Shown here: positions 1 through 5,228 of the stretch, piece by piece
Numbering within the stretch: the stretch's first letter is position 1
Layout of the letters: each line of letters starts with the position of its first letter
Assembly: GCA_016839875.1 (NCBI GenBank)
Contig: JAEOTK010000216.1
Span: forward strand, 1 to 6,003
Direction: 5' to 3'
Source: Candidatus Heimdallarchaeota archaeon
Lineage (GTDB): Archaea > Asgardarchaeota > Heimdallarchaeia > Heimdallarchaeales > Heimdallarchaeaceae
Length of the DNA: 6,003 bases
Program-made: the position numbers and the translations under genes
Notes under the pieces: generated by a model
Seen by the model: only the letters and a program-made list of their open reading frames with translations
Databases searched by the model: none
What the model was told of the DNA's origin: nothing

Positions 1-167
1 ACAACATCTGAGCTACTAGCTCCTCCTCTGCTCTCAGGTCCGTAGCTTTGTGTCATAACAGAGTTCTTGTTTTCCTCATACAAAGCCACTGCTTCCCCAA
101 CTAATCTGCCCATCAAACCGATACCTTGACCTCCAAAACCTGCAAAACGAACTTCAACTCGACTCAT
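1..167 (-). CDS. korC: 2-oxoacid:ferredoxin oxidoreductase gamma subunit, partial (N-terminal 55 residues)
   Basis: This is the gamma subunit of the cytoplasmic 2-oxoacid:ferredoxin oxidoreductase. In this family the gamma subunit forms a separate domain that helps place coenzyme A. Only the first 55 codons lie in the window; the gene runs off the left edge, and family members are usually about 180-190 residues. The N-terminus carries the glycine-rich GFGGQGI motif at residues 10-16 and the family signature YGPESRGG at residues 42-49. The start at 165-167 is set by a 3-base overlap with the end of korB (ATGA, with the korB TGA at 164-166) and by an AGGGGG purine run about 7 bases upstream that can act as an SD site. 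It is the fourth gene in the order korD-A-B-C. The family call is secure. The substrate name (2-oxoglutarate rather than another 2-oxoacid) rests on the neighbouring subunits. Confidence 0.93.
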   Translation of the reverse strand, partial: MSRVEVRFAGFGGQGIGLMGRLVGEAVALYEENKNSVMTQSYGPESRGGASSSDV

Positions 168-1039
168 AATTTAACCCCCTTAGCAGCAGATTCTTTTGCG
201 ATTTTCTGAAGGCTTAACAAATGATCAGTTAAAGTTTCTCTATCTTCAATGTCAACAAATTTACCAACTGCAAAATCACTATCTTTTGAGATATCTACAT
301 CTCTCGTATTTGCTCCATGTCTAAGAACTGCTTTTTCCTTGAAGTGTTCTAAAATTTTCTTTCCTTCAGCCAATTGATTTCTACGACCATAAGTTGTAGG
401 GCAACTGCCTAGGATTTCAACGAAAGAGAAACCTTTCTTTTGAAGTGCTTCAACAAGAGAATCCTGTGCTCTTCTCACATCAAGAGCAGTCCATCTAGCA
501 ACATAAACTGCACCACAAGAAGCAGCTAAATCTGGTAAATTGAAAGGCTCTTCTTTGGAACCATAAGGAGCAGTTGATTGAAATTGACCAATATAAGATG
601 TAGGACCTGCTTGACCACCAGTCATTCCATAGTTAAAGTTATTTACACAAATAACAGTGATATCAGCATTCCTTCTTGCAGCATGAATGAAATGATTTCC
701 TCCTATCGCAAATAAATCTCCATCACCAGATACAACTATTACTTTTCTTTTAGGATCTGTTACACTAAGTCCTATAGCGAATGGTATACTTCTTCCATGA
801 GTTGTGTGAAAACTATCAAAATTAAGATAACCCGCTATTCTTCCTGTACATCCAATACCGGAAACTACTGCAACATCTTTAGGATCAAATCCTGCTTTTT
901 TTATTGCATCAACAATAACAGTTGTAATAGAACCTAGGCTACATCCTGGACAAAATATGTGAGGAATTCTACCTTTTCTAAGATATCCATCTAAAGGATG
1001 TTCATGAGCTTCAATTAATTCAACATTCTCTTCATTCAT
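164..1039 (-). CDS. korB: 2-oxoglutarate (2-oxoacid):ferredoxin oxidoreductase beta subunit, TPP-binding
   Basis: This is the catalytic beta subunit (291 aa), which binds thiamine pyrophosphate and the proximal [4Fe-4S] cluster. With KorA it decarboxylates a 2-oxoacid, passing electrons to ferredoxin and the acyl group to CoA. Visible cluster ligands are C30 and C33 (CPGC), C64 (GIGCTGR) and C213 (GSCPT), the four cysteines expected for the family. The TPP/Mg motif is GDGD at 105-108 followed by NN at 133-134. HGR at 81-83, GGNHFIHAARRN at 113-124 and YGMTGGQ at 137-143 are typical of KorB and favour 2-oxoglutarate over pyruvate as substrate. Length is normal for KorB. The start at 1037-1039 overlaps the korA stop (ATGA), with a GGTGG SD site 6 bases upstream, so translation is probably coupled. 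A broader 2-oxoacid specificity cannot be excluded from sequence alone. Confidence 0.95.
   Translation of the reverse strand: MNEENVELIEAHEHPLDGYLRKGRIPHIFCPGCSLGSITTVIVDAIKKAGFDPKDVAVVSGIGCTGRIAGYLNFDSFHTTHGRSIPFAIGLSVTDPKRKVIVVSGDGDLFAIGGNHFIHAARRNADITVICVNNFNYGMTGGQAGPTSYIGQFQSTAPYGSKEEPFNLPDLAASCGAVYVARWTALDVRRAQDSLVEALQKKGFSFVEILGSCPTTYGRRNQLAEGKKILEHFKEKAVLRHGANTRDVDISKDSDFAVGKFVDIEDRETLTDHLLSLQKIAKESAAKGVKL
174..180 (-). promoter_or_regulatory. Ribosome binding site of korC
   Basis: The minus strand reads AGGGGGT, ending about 6 bases before the korC ATG at 165-167. It lies within the last codons of korB and fits an imperfect AGGAGGT site. Confidence 0.5.
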
Positions 1040-2199
1040 TTTGCTCCACCTTCAATTTCTTCTAGAATTTCTTGAGGAGTATGGATTACTCCGCCAAGTT
1101 TGAAAACACCTCTAACTTCTGTCTTTCCATGAACGGCTCTTTCAACTTCCCTTGTTATTTGCCCATAATTTATTTCTGGAACTAAAATCGTCTTTACTCG
1201 TTCAGCAAGTTTTTCTATCAGTTCATCTGGGAAAGGCCATAATGTAATTAATCTTAACAGTCCAGCTTTGATGCCTTTTTCTCTTGCTCTACTAACAGCA
1301 CCTTTTGCTGCTCTTGCACTTGAGCCAAATGAAATTAAAGCAATTTCTGCATCATCTAACATGAACTCATCTACCATAATTATTTTGTCTTTATTCAATC
1401 TGATTTTATCATTTATTCGTCTCACATTGATTTCCTGAGCTTCAGCAGTAATTACAGGGTAACCTCTTTCATCATGAGTTAGACCTGTCATCATAACGTT
1501 ATAACCCTCACCTGCTGTAGCCATTTCAGGAACAAGATCTTTTCCTGCTTTGTATGGTAAGTACTCTTCTGGAGGTACTGTTGGTTTTTTTCTATTGACA
1601 ATTTTTATTTTATTCTTACTTGGAATTACCAATCTCTCACTCATATGCCCTAATGTTTCATCCATTAGGAATGTGACTGGTACTCTGAATTGTTCTGATA
1701 AATTGAATGCTGTGATTATAAGATCAAAACATTCTTGAACATTACTCGGGGATATTGCAATTGGTTCATAATCTCCATGTGATCCCCATTTTACTTGCAT
1801 AATATCTTGTTGTCCTACTAATGTTGGCAAACCAGTAGAAGGTCCTCCTCTTTGAACGTTAACAATTACACAAGGTGTTTCTGTCATCATCCCCAAACCT
1901 ATGTTCTCTACCATAAGAGAATATCCAGGACCAGAGGTTGCTGTCATACTTTTTGATCCTCCCCATGCAGCTCCAAGAAGACCAGCTATAGATGCGATTT
2001 CATCCTCAAACTGAACAAAATGACCATCCACTTGAGGTAATCTAACTGCCATGTGCTCTGCGATTTCGGAACTCGGTGTTATTGGATATCCACCAAAAAA
2101 CATACAACCTGCAGCCAATGCTCCTTCTGCTGCTGCGTGATTTCCTGTGGTAAAATGATTTCCTGTGAGAACATTAGGTATTTCGGTTTCCTTACTCAT
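1036..2199 (-). CDS. korA: 2-oxoglutarate (2-oxoacid):ferredoxin oxidoreductase alpha subunit
   Basis: This is the alpha subunit, whose domain I (PYR-like) pairs with KorB to build the TPP active site and whose domain II follows at the C-terminus. Numbered from the start chosen here (387 aa), the family motifs are YPITPSSE at 38-45, the acidic FEDE at 64-67, TSGPG at 88-92 and QRGGPSTGLPT at 116-126. The stretch that follows (QQDIMQ...WGSHGD) is characteristic of KorA. I place the start at 2197-2199. It follows a GGAGAG purine run by about 9 bases, lies in an 8-base overlap with the end of korD (ATGAGTAA), and removes a 13-residue basic leader that would come only from reading back through the korD tail. 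An ATG at 2236-2238 is in frame but would overlap korD by 47 bases. Downstream it overlaps korB by 3 bases. Confidence 0.94.
   Translation of the reverse strand: MSKETEIPNVLTGNHFTTGNHAAAEGALAAGCMFFGGYPITPSSEIAEHMAVRLPQVDGHFVQFEDEIASIAGLLGAAWGGSKSMTATSGPGYSLMVENIGLGMMTETPCVIVNVQRGGPSTGLPTLVGQQDIMQVKWGSHGDYEPIAISPSNVQECFDLIITAFNLSEQFRVPVTFLMDETLGHMSERLVIPSKNKIKIVNRKKPTVPPEEYLPYKAGKDLVPEMATAGEGYNVMMTGLTHDERGYPVITAEAQEINVRRINDKIRLNKDKIIMVDEFMLDDAEIALISFGSSARAAKGAVSRAREKGIKAGLLRLITLWPFPDELIEKLAERVKTILVPEINYGQITREVERAVHGKTEVRGVFKLGGVIHTPQEILEEIEGGAK
1045..1050 (-). promoter_or_regulatory. Ribosome binding site of korB
   Basis: On the minus strand GGTGGA lies 5-6 bases before the korB ATG and matches the core complementary to the archaeal 16S 3' end. 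It sits inside the last codons of korA and supports both the korB start and coupled translation. Confidence 0.6.
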
Positions 2200-2527
2200 C
2201 TTCCTTCTCTCCTTCTTTTTTCTCTGGAACAATAACAAATATTGAAAATTCTGGACATATTAGTTCACAAAAATGACATTCAGCACAATCTTCGAAGGTT
2301 TTTCCATCTATAAGCTTTGGAGGATGATATCCTTTCTCATTTATCTCATCCGCTTTTTCTAAAATCTCTTCAGGGCAATGAATAATACACCACTCACACT
2401 CTTTACATCTTTCCTTAATGATGAAAACTTGAGGTGCTGTTATCTTATATTTACTAATATCAATAAAGGCAGGCCATTCAGGTTTTTTCCTACGTCTATC
2501 CATTGTTGATTTCATGGAATTTACCAT
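2192..2527 (-). CDS. korD: 2-oxoacid:ferredoxin oxidoreductase delta subunit, 2[4Fe-4S] ferredoxin
   Basis: This small ferredoxin-type subunit (111 aa) relays electrons from the KorAB active site to soluble ferredoxin. Two cluster motifs are visible: C41-x2-C44-x2-C47-x3-C51-P and C81-x2-C84-x2-C87-x3-C91-P. They are separated by about 30 residues, as in archaeal KorD. The C-terminus ends in a charged Glu/Lys tail (about residues 102-111). It is the first gene of the kor operon and diverges from the GTPase gene. No SD site precedes the start at 2525-2527; a TATA-like element about 30-50 bases upstream suggests a short leader or leaderless message. Internal in-frame ATGs at residues 5 and 9 are alternative starts, and both keep all eight cysteines. 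The family call is firm; the exact start is not. Confidence 0.92.
   Translation of the reverse strand: MVNSMKSTMDRRRKKPEWPAFIDISKYKITAPQVFIIKERCKECEWCIIHCPEEILEKADEINEKGYHPPKLIDGKTFEDCAECHFCELICPEFSIFVIVPEKKEGEKEDE
2208..2213 (-). promoter_or_regulatory. Ribosome binding site deciding the korA start
   Basis: The minus strand reads AGGAGA here, inside the codons for the acidic korD tail and about 8-9 bases before the ATG at 2197-2199. It supports the shorter korA start over the in-frame ATG at 2236-2238. The whole stretch is purine-rich because it encodes Glu/Lys, so the match could be partly coincidental. Confidence 0.45.
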
Positions 2528-2556
2528 TTTAGGATGTTGTTCGGCGTGTAGAGTTT

Positions 2557-2580
2557 ACTTATTTAAGGATTTATATATTA
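2557..2580 (-). promoter_or_regulatory. Putative archaeal TATA-box promoter of the korDABC operon
   Basis: The minus strand contains TAATATATAA and, just downstream, CTTAAATAAG; both resemble the archaeal TATA consensus (TTTAWATA). With initiation about 25 bases downstream of the box, the first would start transcription near 2547 and the second near 2537. Either gives a very short leader before the korD ATG, which agrees with the lack of an SD site. Which box is used cannot be told from sequence. Confidence 0.4.
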
Positions 2581-2636
2581 TATTGGGCACAGCTTATGTT
2601 TGATGATAGTTTTACCCCGATTTATTCACTGATTTC

Positions 2637-2650
2637 TATGAGCACTCATA
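2637..2650. repeat. Short dyad (TATGAG-CA-CTCATA) in the divergent intergenic region
   Basis: Two perfect 6-base arms are separated by two bases, roughly midway between the korD and GTPase starts. Its size and place would suit a dimeric regulator binding between two divergent promoters. A dyad this short also turns up by chance in A+T-rich DNA, so an operator role is only a suggestion. The rest of the 2528-2746 gap shows no RNA gene or repeat. Confidence 0.25.
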
Positions 2651-2673
2651 AAGCCTTGTTACCTACAACTATC

Positions 2674-2685
2674 TTGTATAATAAT
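2674..2685 (+). promoter_or_regulatory. Possible TATA element of the GTPase gene
   Basis: TGTATAATAA lies about 65-70 bases before the GTPase ATG, which would give a leader of roughly 40 bases. No SD site is visible before that ATG. The element is weak and other A/T-rich stretches nearer the start (2702-2717) are alternatives. Confidence 0.25.
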
Positions 2686-2746
2686 GATGTTATTTCGACA
2701 TGAGAAAAATTGAAATAGCTTGTTGCTTTAGAACTAGCTGTTAAAA

Positions 2747-3388
2747 ATGTTAACACGAGATTTAAGTGTAACAGTACTTGGAAATACTGGAGTTGGAAAA
2801 ACAACTCTTGTCTATAGACTCAAAGGTGAAGATGTTGAAGATATTAGTCCAACTACAAGTATTGAAGTACATCAGAAAACAATTCGTTTGAGGAGTCAAT
2901 CTTTCAAATCTACTTTTAGTCTAGAGAAATATCGCAGTTATAGGGTTCGTGCTGTTGATTGTCCAGGAGATATGAGTCTTTGGCCTTATTGGAAAAAAGC
3001 ACTCGCAGATTATAACACAAATGGTATTATTTTCATGATTGATCCTACCCAAGATGCTAAAGTACAGATTGATGCTTTAACACAAGTTTCGAATTATTTT
3101 CTAATGACCTTAGATGACGATGTTGTAAAAGCAGAACGGAAAGCTAGAAAAGTAAAAGCAATTTTCTTTCTGGTTGTAAATAAAATAGATCTCATCGAAT
3201 ACAGTAAGGGTAAAGCTGATCAGCTAATTAAAGAACATTATCAAACTGCTTGGAATCACCTGAAGGAACGATATCCAAATAGTGGTCATTATTGGGAATC
3301 AATTTCAGCAATAGATGAATCCGAACAGATGTATGAAACAATCGATGGTATCTTTGAAACAATCAAGAGAGAAATATATGGAGATTAA
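2747..3388 (+). CDS. Arf-like small GTPase with extended interswitch region
   Basis: This 213-residue P-loop GTPase has all five G motifs: G1 GNTGVGKT at 12-19, G2 Thr36 in PTTSIEV (35-41), G3 DCPGD at 71-75, G4 NKID at 145-148 and G5 SAI at 187-189. From memory of human Arf1, GKTTLVYRLKGED resembles GKTTILYKLKLGE, PTTSIEV resembles PTIGFNV, and PYW at 80-82 aligns with PLW after the DxGGQ motif; this favours the Arf/Sar/SRP-receptor-beta branch over Ras or Rab. It starts almost directly in the first beta strand, so Arf's N-terminal amphipathic helix and myristoylated Gly2 are absent. Asp75 replaces the catalytic Gln, and the interswitch is about 16 residues longer than in Arf1. A charged stretch (about 122-137) lengthens the G3-G4 segment. 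There is no transmembrane segment or C-terminal prenylation cysteine. An in-frame TAG at 2735-2737 fixes this as the first ATG. The cellular role is unknown. Confidence 0.85.
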   Translation: MLTRDLSVTVLGNTGVGKTTLVYRLKGEDVEDISPTTSIEVHQKTIRLRSQSFKSTFSLEKYRSYRVRAVDCPGDMSLWPYWKKALADYNTNGIIFMIDPTQDAKVQIDALTQVSNYFLMTLDDDVVKAERKARKVKAIFFLVVNKIDLIEYSKGKADQLIKEHYQTAWNHLKERYPNSGHYWESISAIDESEQMYETIDGIFETIKREIYGD

Positions 3389-3412
3389 TTCTTAGCAAAT
3401 TTACATCTCAAT

Positions 3413-3428
3413 CGAAAATATTTTATTT
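3413..3428 (+). promoter_or_regulatory. Possible BRE/TATA promoter of the ykgJ-like gene
   Basis: The 69-bp gap after the GTPase gene contains CGAAAATATTTTATTT, which resembles a purine-rich BRE followed by a TATA box. Initiation about 25 bases downstream would fall just before the ATG at 3458. Co-transcription from the GTPase promoter is equally possible. Confidence 0.3.
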
Positions 3429-3457
3429 TATAGTTTGTATTTCGGAAAAGTGATAAA

Positions 3458-3703
3458 ATGGATGAGAAGAAGCAAGAGGATATACCAGAAGACGTAAAAG
3501 ACGTAGAAAATGTTGATGAAGTAGAAGAAGTGGAACATAAAGAAGAAGAAAAGAAAGAAACAAAGAAGTATGTCCATAACTGCACAAAATGTGGTAAGTG
3601 TTGTGAAAAATGGGAAGAGATTCCGATTTATTTAGAGGATCTACAGAAGTGGTTAAAGGATGGAACAATCCATTATGTCCTTCCGCATATACAGCTTAAG
3701 TAA
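3458..3703 (+). CDS. N-terminal fragment of the ykgJ-like gene (81 aa)
   Basis: If the TAA at 3701-3703 is real and terminates, this is the product: an acidic/basic leader (1-37), the CTKCGKCC motif (42-49) and a short helical stretch with Trp52 and Trp65. It keeps four of the seven expected cysteines, so a complete metal site is unlikely. It is the front half of the locus spanning 3458-4183 and not a separate family. GTGAT at 3450-3454 is the likely ribosome binding site. Confidence 0.6.
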   Translation: MDEKKQEDIPEDVKDVENVDEVEEVEHKEEEKKETKKYVHNCTKCGKCCEKWEEIPIYLEDLQKWLKDGTIHYVLPHIQLK

Positions 3704-4183
3704 GTTCCTCCTGCTTATGTTAGACTTGTTATTCAGAAATCCCCTGTAGAGGGAGAAGATCCAAATCCTTCAGGCTGCCCTCTTTATGATTACAACAATA
3801 AAATTTGCAACGTGTATTCTTCAATGCCCTTTCATTGTGCAGCTTATCCCTTAGCTTACAATGGTGAGAAATATTTTCTTGTAGATACAGAATCTCCAGG
3901 TATTGGACAGGGATCAATGTCGAAAGAATCACTAGATTTAGCCAGAACTAGAGCAAGAGAACATTTTGATGTTTTATCTGTGAGTAGCGCTTTGCTTCAG
4001 GTTCTTTATACAATGATTATTTCAAGTATTATGCAAAAGAGTCAAGAAGCAATGGATGCTCTTTCTGAAGAAGATAGAAAACAACTTGATGATCTTCTTT
4101 CTAAATCAGATGGAGAAGAAGAAGAAGAAAAAGAAACAGAATCAGAAGAAGTTGTTGAAGAAGTTGCAGATAAAGAAGAATAA
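3704..4183 (+). pseudogene. C-terminal fragment of the ykgJ-like gene
   Basis: These 159 open codons follow directly in frame after the TAA and hold C107, C117 and C127 of the YkgJ cluster (numbered over the whole locus), a probable helical segment and a Glu-rich tail. There is no ATG before codon 123. The earliest in-frame alternative start, GTG at 3812 (codon 119), has no SD site and would omit C107 and C117. Independent translation of a working protein is therefore unlikely; this part makes sense only as the continuation of the upstream half. Confidence 0.6.
4111..4180 (+). repeat. GAA-rich low-complexity tract encoding a Glu-rich C-terminal tail
   Basis: This purine-rich run is dominated by GAA codons, including four consecutive GAA triplets, and encodes the acidic tail of the ykgJ-like protein. 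Such tracts can change length by slippage and are prone to short-read assembly errors. No function in the DNA itself is evident. Confidence 0.5.
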
Positions 4184-4187
4184 TGTA

Positions 4188-4892
4188 TTACTCTCCTTCC
4201 TCTTCATCTTGACAGAAAAGAGTTTCAGCTCCCATCAGATGACCATCTTCAGATTTTGTTGATAAGTATTTTATATTATAGACATTTGGTGTGATTGCAA
4301 CAGGTATCCTATCTGTTACGTCAATTCCACTGCTACAAAGTTCAGCAACTTTTTTCGGATTGTTGGTTATCAATTTCACAGATTCAATGCCAATTGCTTT
4401 TAGAATATCAACTGCTACAAGATAAGACCTCTCATCAGATTTGAATCCTAGAAGTGTATTAGCTTCGTTGGTATCATAACCTTGCTCTTGTAAAGTATAA
4501 GCCTTCAGTTTGTTGAATAAACCAATACCTCTGCCTTCTTGTCGAGCATAAATTAAAGCTCCATATTCTTCTTTTGCAAGAGTATCGAGAGCACATTCTA
4601 ATTGTTCTCTACAGTCACATCGGAGAGACGCGAAAGCATCCCCTGTCAGACATTCTGAATGAATTCTTACTGGAACATTTTTCTTCCCAAATGGACGTCC
4701 TTTGATTACTATAGTGTGTTCTTTCATATCTCTTAAACTAAGCACTCCAATTATCTCAAATGTACCAAATTGAGTTGGAAGATCTGCAATAGAACCGAAA
4801 TGAACTAGTTCAGTATCTTTTAATCCTATTTCCTCAATTTTTTCTCGAACTTTACGTTCAATATCTTCAGTCAATATAATTCCTCTTACCAT
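4188..4892 (-). CDS. ribA: GTP cyclohydrolase II (riboflavin biosynthesis)
   Basis: This cytoplasmic enzyme (234 aa) hydrolyses GTP to 2,5-diamino-6-ribosylamino-4(3H)-pyrimidinone 5'-phosphate, formate and pyrophosphate, the first step of riboflavin synthesis. The zinc ligands are C81, C92 and C94 in the segment HSECLTGDAFASLRCDC. RQEGRGIGL at 117-125 is the GTP-binding signature. Y132, D153 and R155 (DER) match the E. coli residues Tyr105, Asp126 and Arg128 with a constant offset of 27. TNNPKK near the C-terminus is also conserved. There is no fused RibB domain. The N-terminus is about 27 residues longer than E. coli RibA and looks helical and charged; the C-terminus ends in acidic residues. 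It is last in the sir2-acyP-ribA cluster, 35 bp after acyP. There is no SD site, but ATTAAAAAG about 20 bases upstream might be a TATA box for a leaderless transcript. Many archaea use GTP cyclohydrolase III instead. Confidence 0.93.
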   Translation of the reverse strand: MVRGIILTEDIERKVREKIEEIGLKDTELVHFGSIADLPTQFGTFEIIGVLSLRDMKEHTIVIKGRPFGKKNVPVRIHSECLTGDAFASLRCDCREQLECALDTLAKEEYGALIYARQEGRGIGLFNKLKAYTLQEQGYDTNEANTLLGFKSDERSYLVAVDILKAIGIESVKLITNNPKKVAELCSSGIDVTDRIPVAITPNVYNIKYLSTKSEDGHLMGAETLFCQDEEEGE

Positions 4893-4927
4893 AGTTCTGT
4901 TATGTGCTTTTTAATCTTAAGTTCTAA

Positions 4928-5218
4928 CTAGTAAACTACTCTAAAACTTGAAAAATCTCCTTGTGCTTTTTCCCAACTAATGTTGATGTTATACACTTTA
5001 GCTGAAGGAGGACCAACTTTAGCAAAGGCAATCAATTCATTGAGTTTTTCTTCCTTTCCTTCTGCTATAATCTCTACTGAACCATCGTGAAGATTTCGAA
5101 CAGTCCCCCTCACTCTGAGTTTCTTAGCTTGGTCTCTTGTGTTAGCTCTAAAAAACACTCCTTGAACAATCCCAAATACTTGAATTTTGACCCTCTTCTC
5201 ATCTTCTAGATTATTCAT
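4928..5218 (-). CDS. acyP: Acylphosphatase
   Basis: This small cytoplasmic hydrolase (96 aa, normal family length) splits carboxyl-phosphate bonds in compounds such as acetyl phosphate or 1,3-bisphosphoglycerate. The signature FGIVQGVFFR spans residues 15-24 with the phosphate-binding R24. The second catalytic residue is N42 in GTVRNLHDGSVEI (38-50). The usual GWV is GTV here, a tolerated change. A short charged N-terminal extension (1-9) precedes the first beta strand. It lies 10 bp downstream of the sir2 stop and 35 bp upstream of ribA, all on the same strand, so joint transcription is likely. No clear SD site precedes the ATG. It uses TAG as stop, unlike its neighbours. The family call is firm; its substrate in this organism is not known. 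Confidence 0.93.
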   Translation of the reverse strand: MNNLEDEKRVKIQVFGIVQGVFFRANTRDQAKKLRVRGTVRNLHDGSVEIIAEGKEEKLNELIAFAKVGPPSAKVYNINISWEKAQGDFSSFRVVY

Positions 5219-5228
5219 CGGTTTTCCA

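Larger units (their letters stand above)
3458..4183 (+). pseudogene. YkgJ-type CxxCxxCC cysteine-cluster protein interrupted by an in-frame TAA
   Basis: One frame runs from ATG 3458 to TAA 4181-4183 (241 codons), broken only by TAA at 3701-3703 (codon 82). Both halves match one YkgJ/CxxCxxCC-family protein (putative zinc- or iron-binding). The first half has C42-x2-C45-x2-C48-C49; after the stop come C107 in GCPLYD, C117 in CNVY and C127 in PFHCAAYP, the usual second part of the cluster. The motif Arg normally found before the last cysteine (RPxxC) is Met-Pro here. Charged tails flank the domain: Glu/Asp/Lys at residues 1-37 and Glu-rich at about 215-241. No signal peptide or membrane segment is visible. 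GTGAT just before the ATG is a fair SD match. The frame is the same on both sides, so one substitution would explain it (lysine, glutamine or glutamate codon to TAA). A recent nonsense mutation, an assembly error and readthrough cannot be separated here. The biochemical function of the family is poorly known. Confidence 0.75.

Noticed and set aside
1550..1738. Plus-strand open frame inside korA
   Set aside because: It lies wholly within a well-supported gene on the other strand and its hydrophobic product matches no family I recognise. The same holds for 2053-2235.
2200..2238. Upstream in-frame ATG for korA adding 13 basic residues
   Set aside because: It would overlap korD by 47 bases, and the extra residues are just the second-frame reading of the korD Glu/Lys tail. 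The ATG at 2197-2199 has a purine-rich SD-like site and a normal short overlap.
3423..3668. Minus-strand open frames opposite the start of the ykgJ-like gene
   Set aside because: Their Ser/Leu/Phe-rich low-complexity products are the complement of Glu/Lys codons in the real gene; they show no motif and no plausible start signal.
3701..3703. Selenocysteine, pyrrolysine or a reassigned genetic code explaining the ykgJ-like stop
   Set aside because: Selenocysteine uses TGA and pyrrolysine TAG, but this codon is TAA. TAA ends five reading frames in the window (korD, GTPase, ykgJ-like, ribA, sir2), so it is a normal stop here.
3690..3720. Frameshift or an intron as the cause of the ykgJ-like break
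   Set aside because: The reading phase is identical before and after the stop, and the protein motifs resume at normal spacing. No inserted segment with bulge-helix-bulge or group II features is visible.
4056..4262. Plus-strand open frame with a Lys-rich run spanning the end of the ykgJ-like gene and ribA
   Set aside because: It is an alternate-frame reading of the GAA tract and runs into ribA on the opposite strand; it has no start signal or recognisable motif.
4893..4927. FMN riboswitch or terminator between acyP and ribA
   Set aside because: Only 35 bases are available, too few for an FMN aptamer, and no stem-loop or T-tract is visible.
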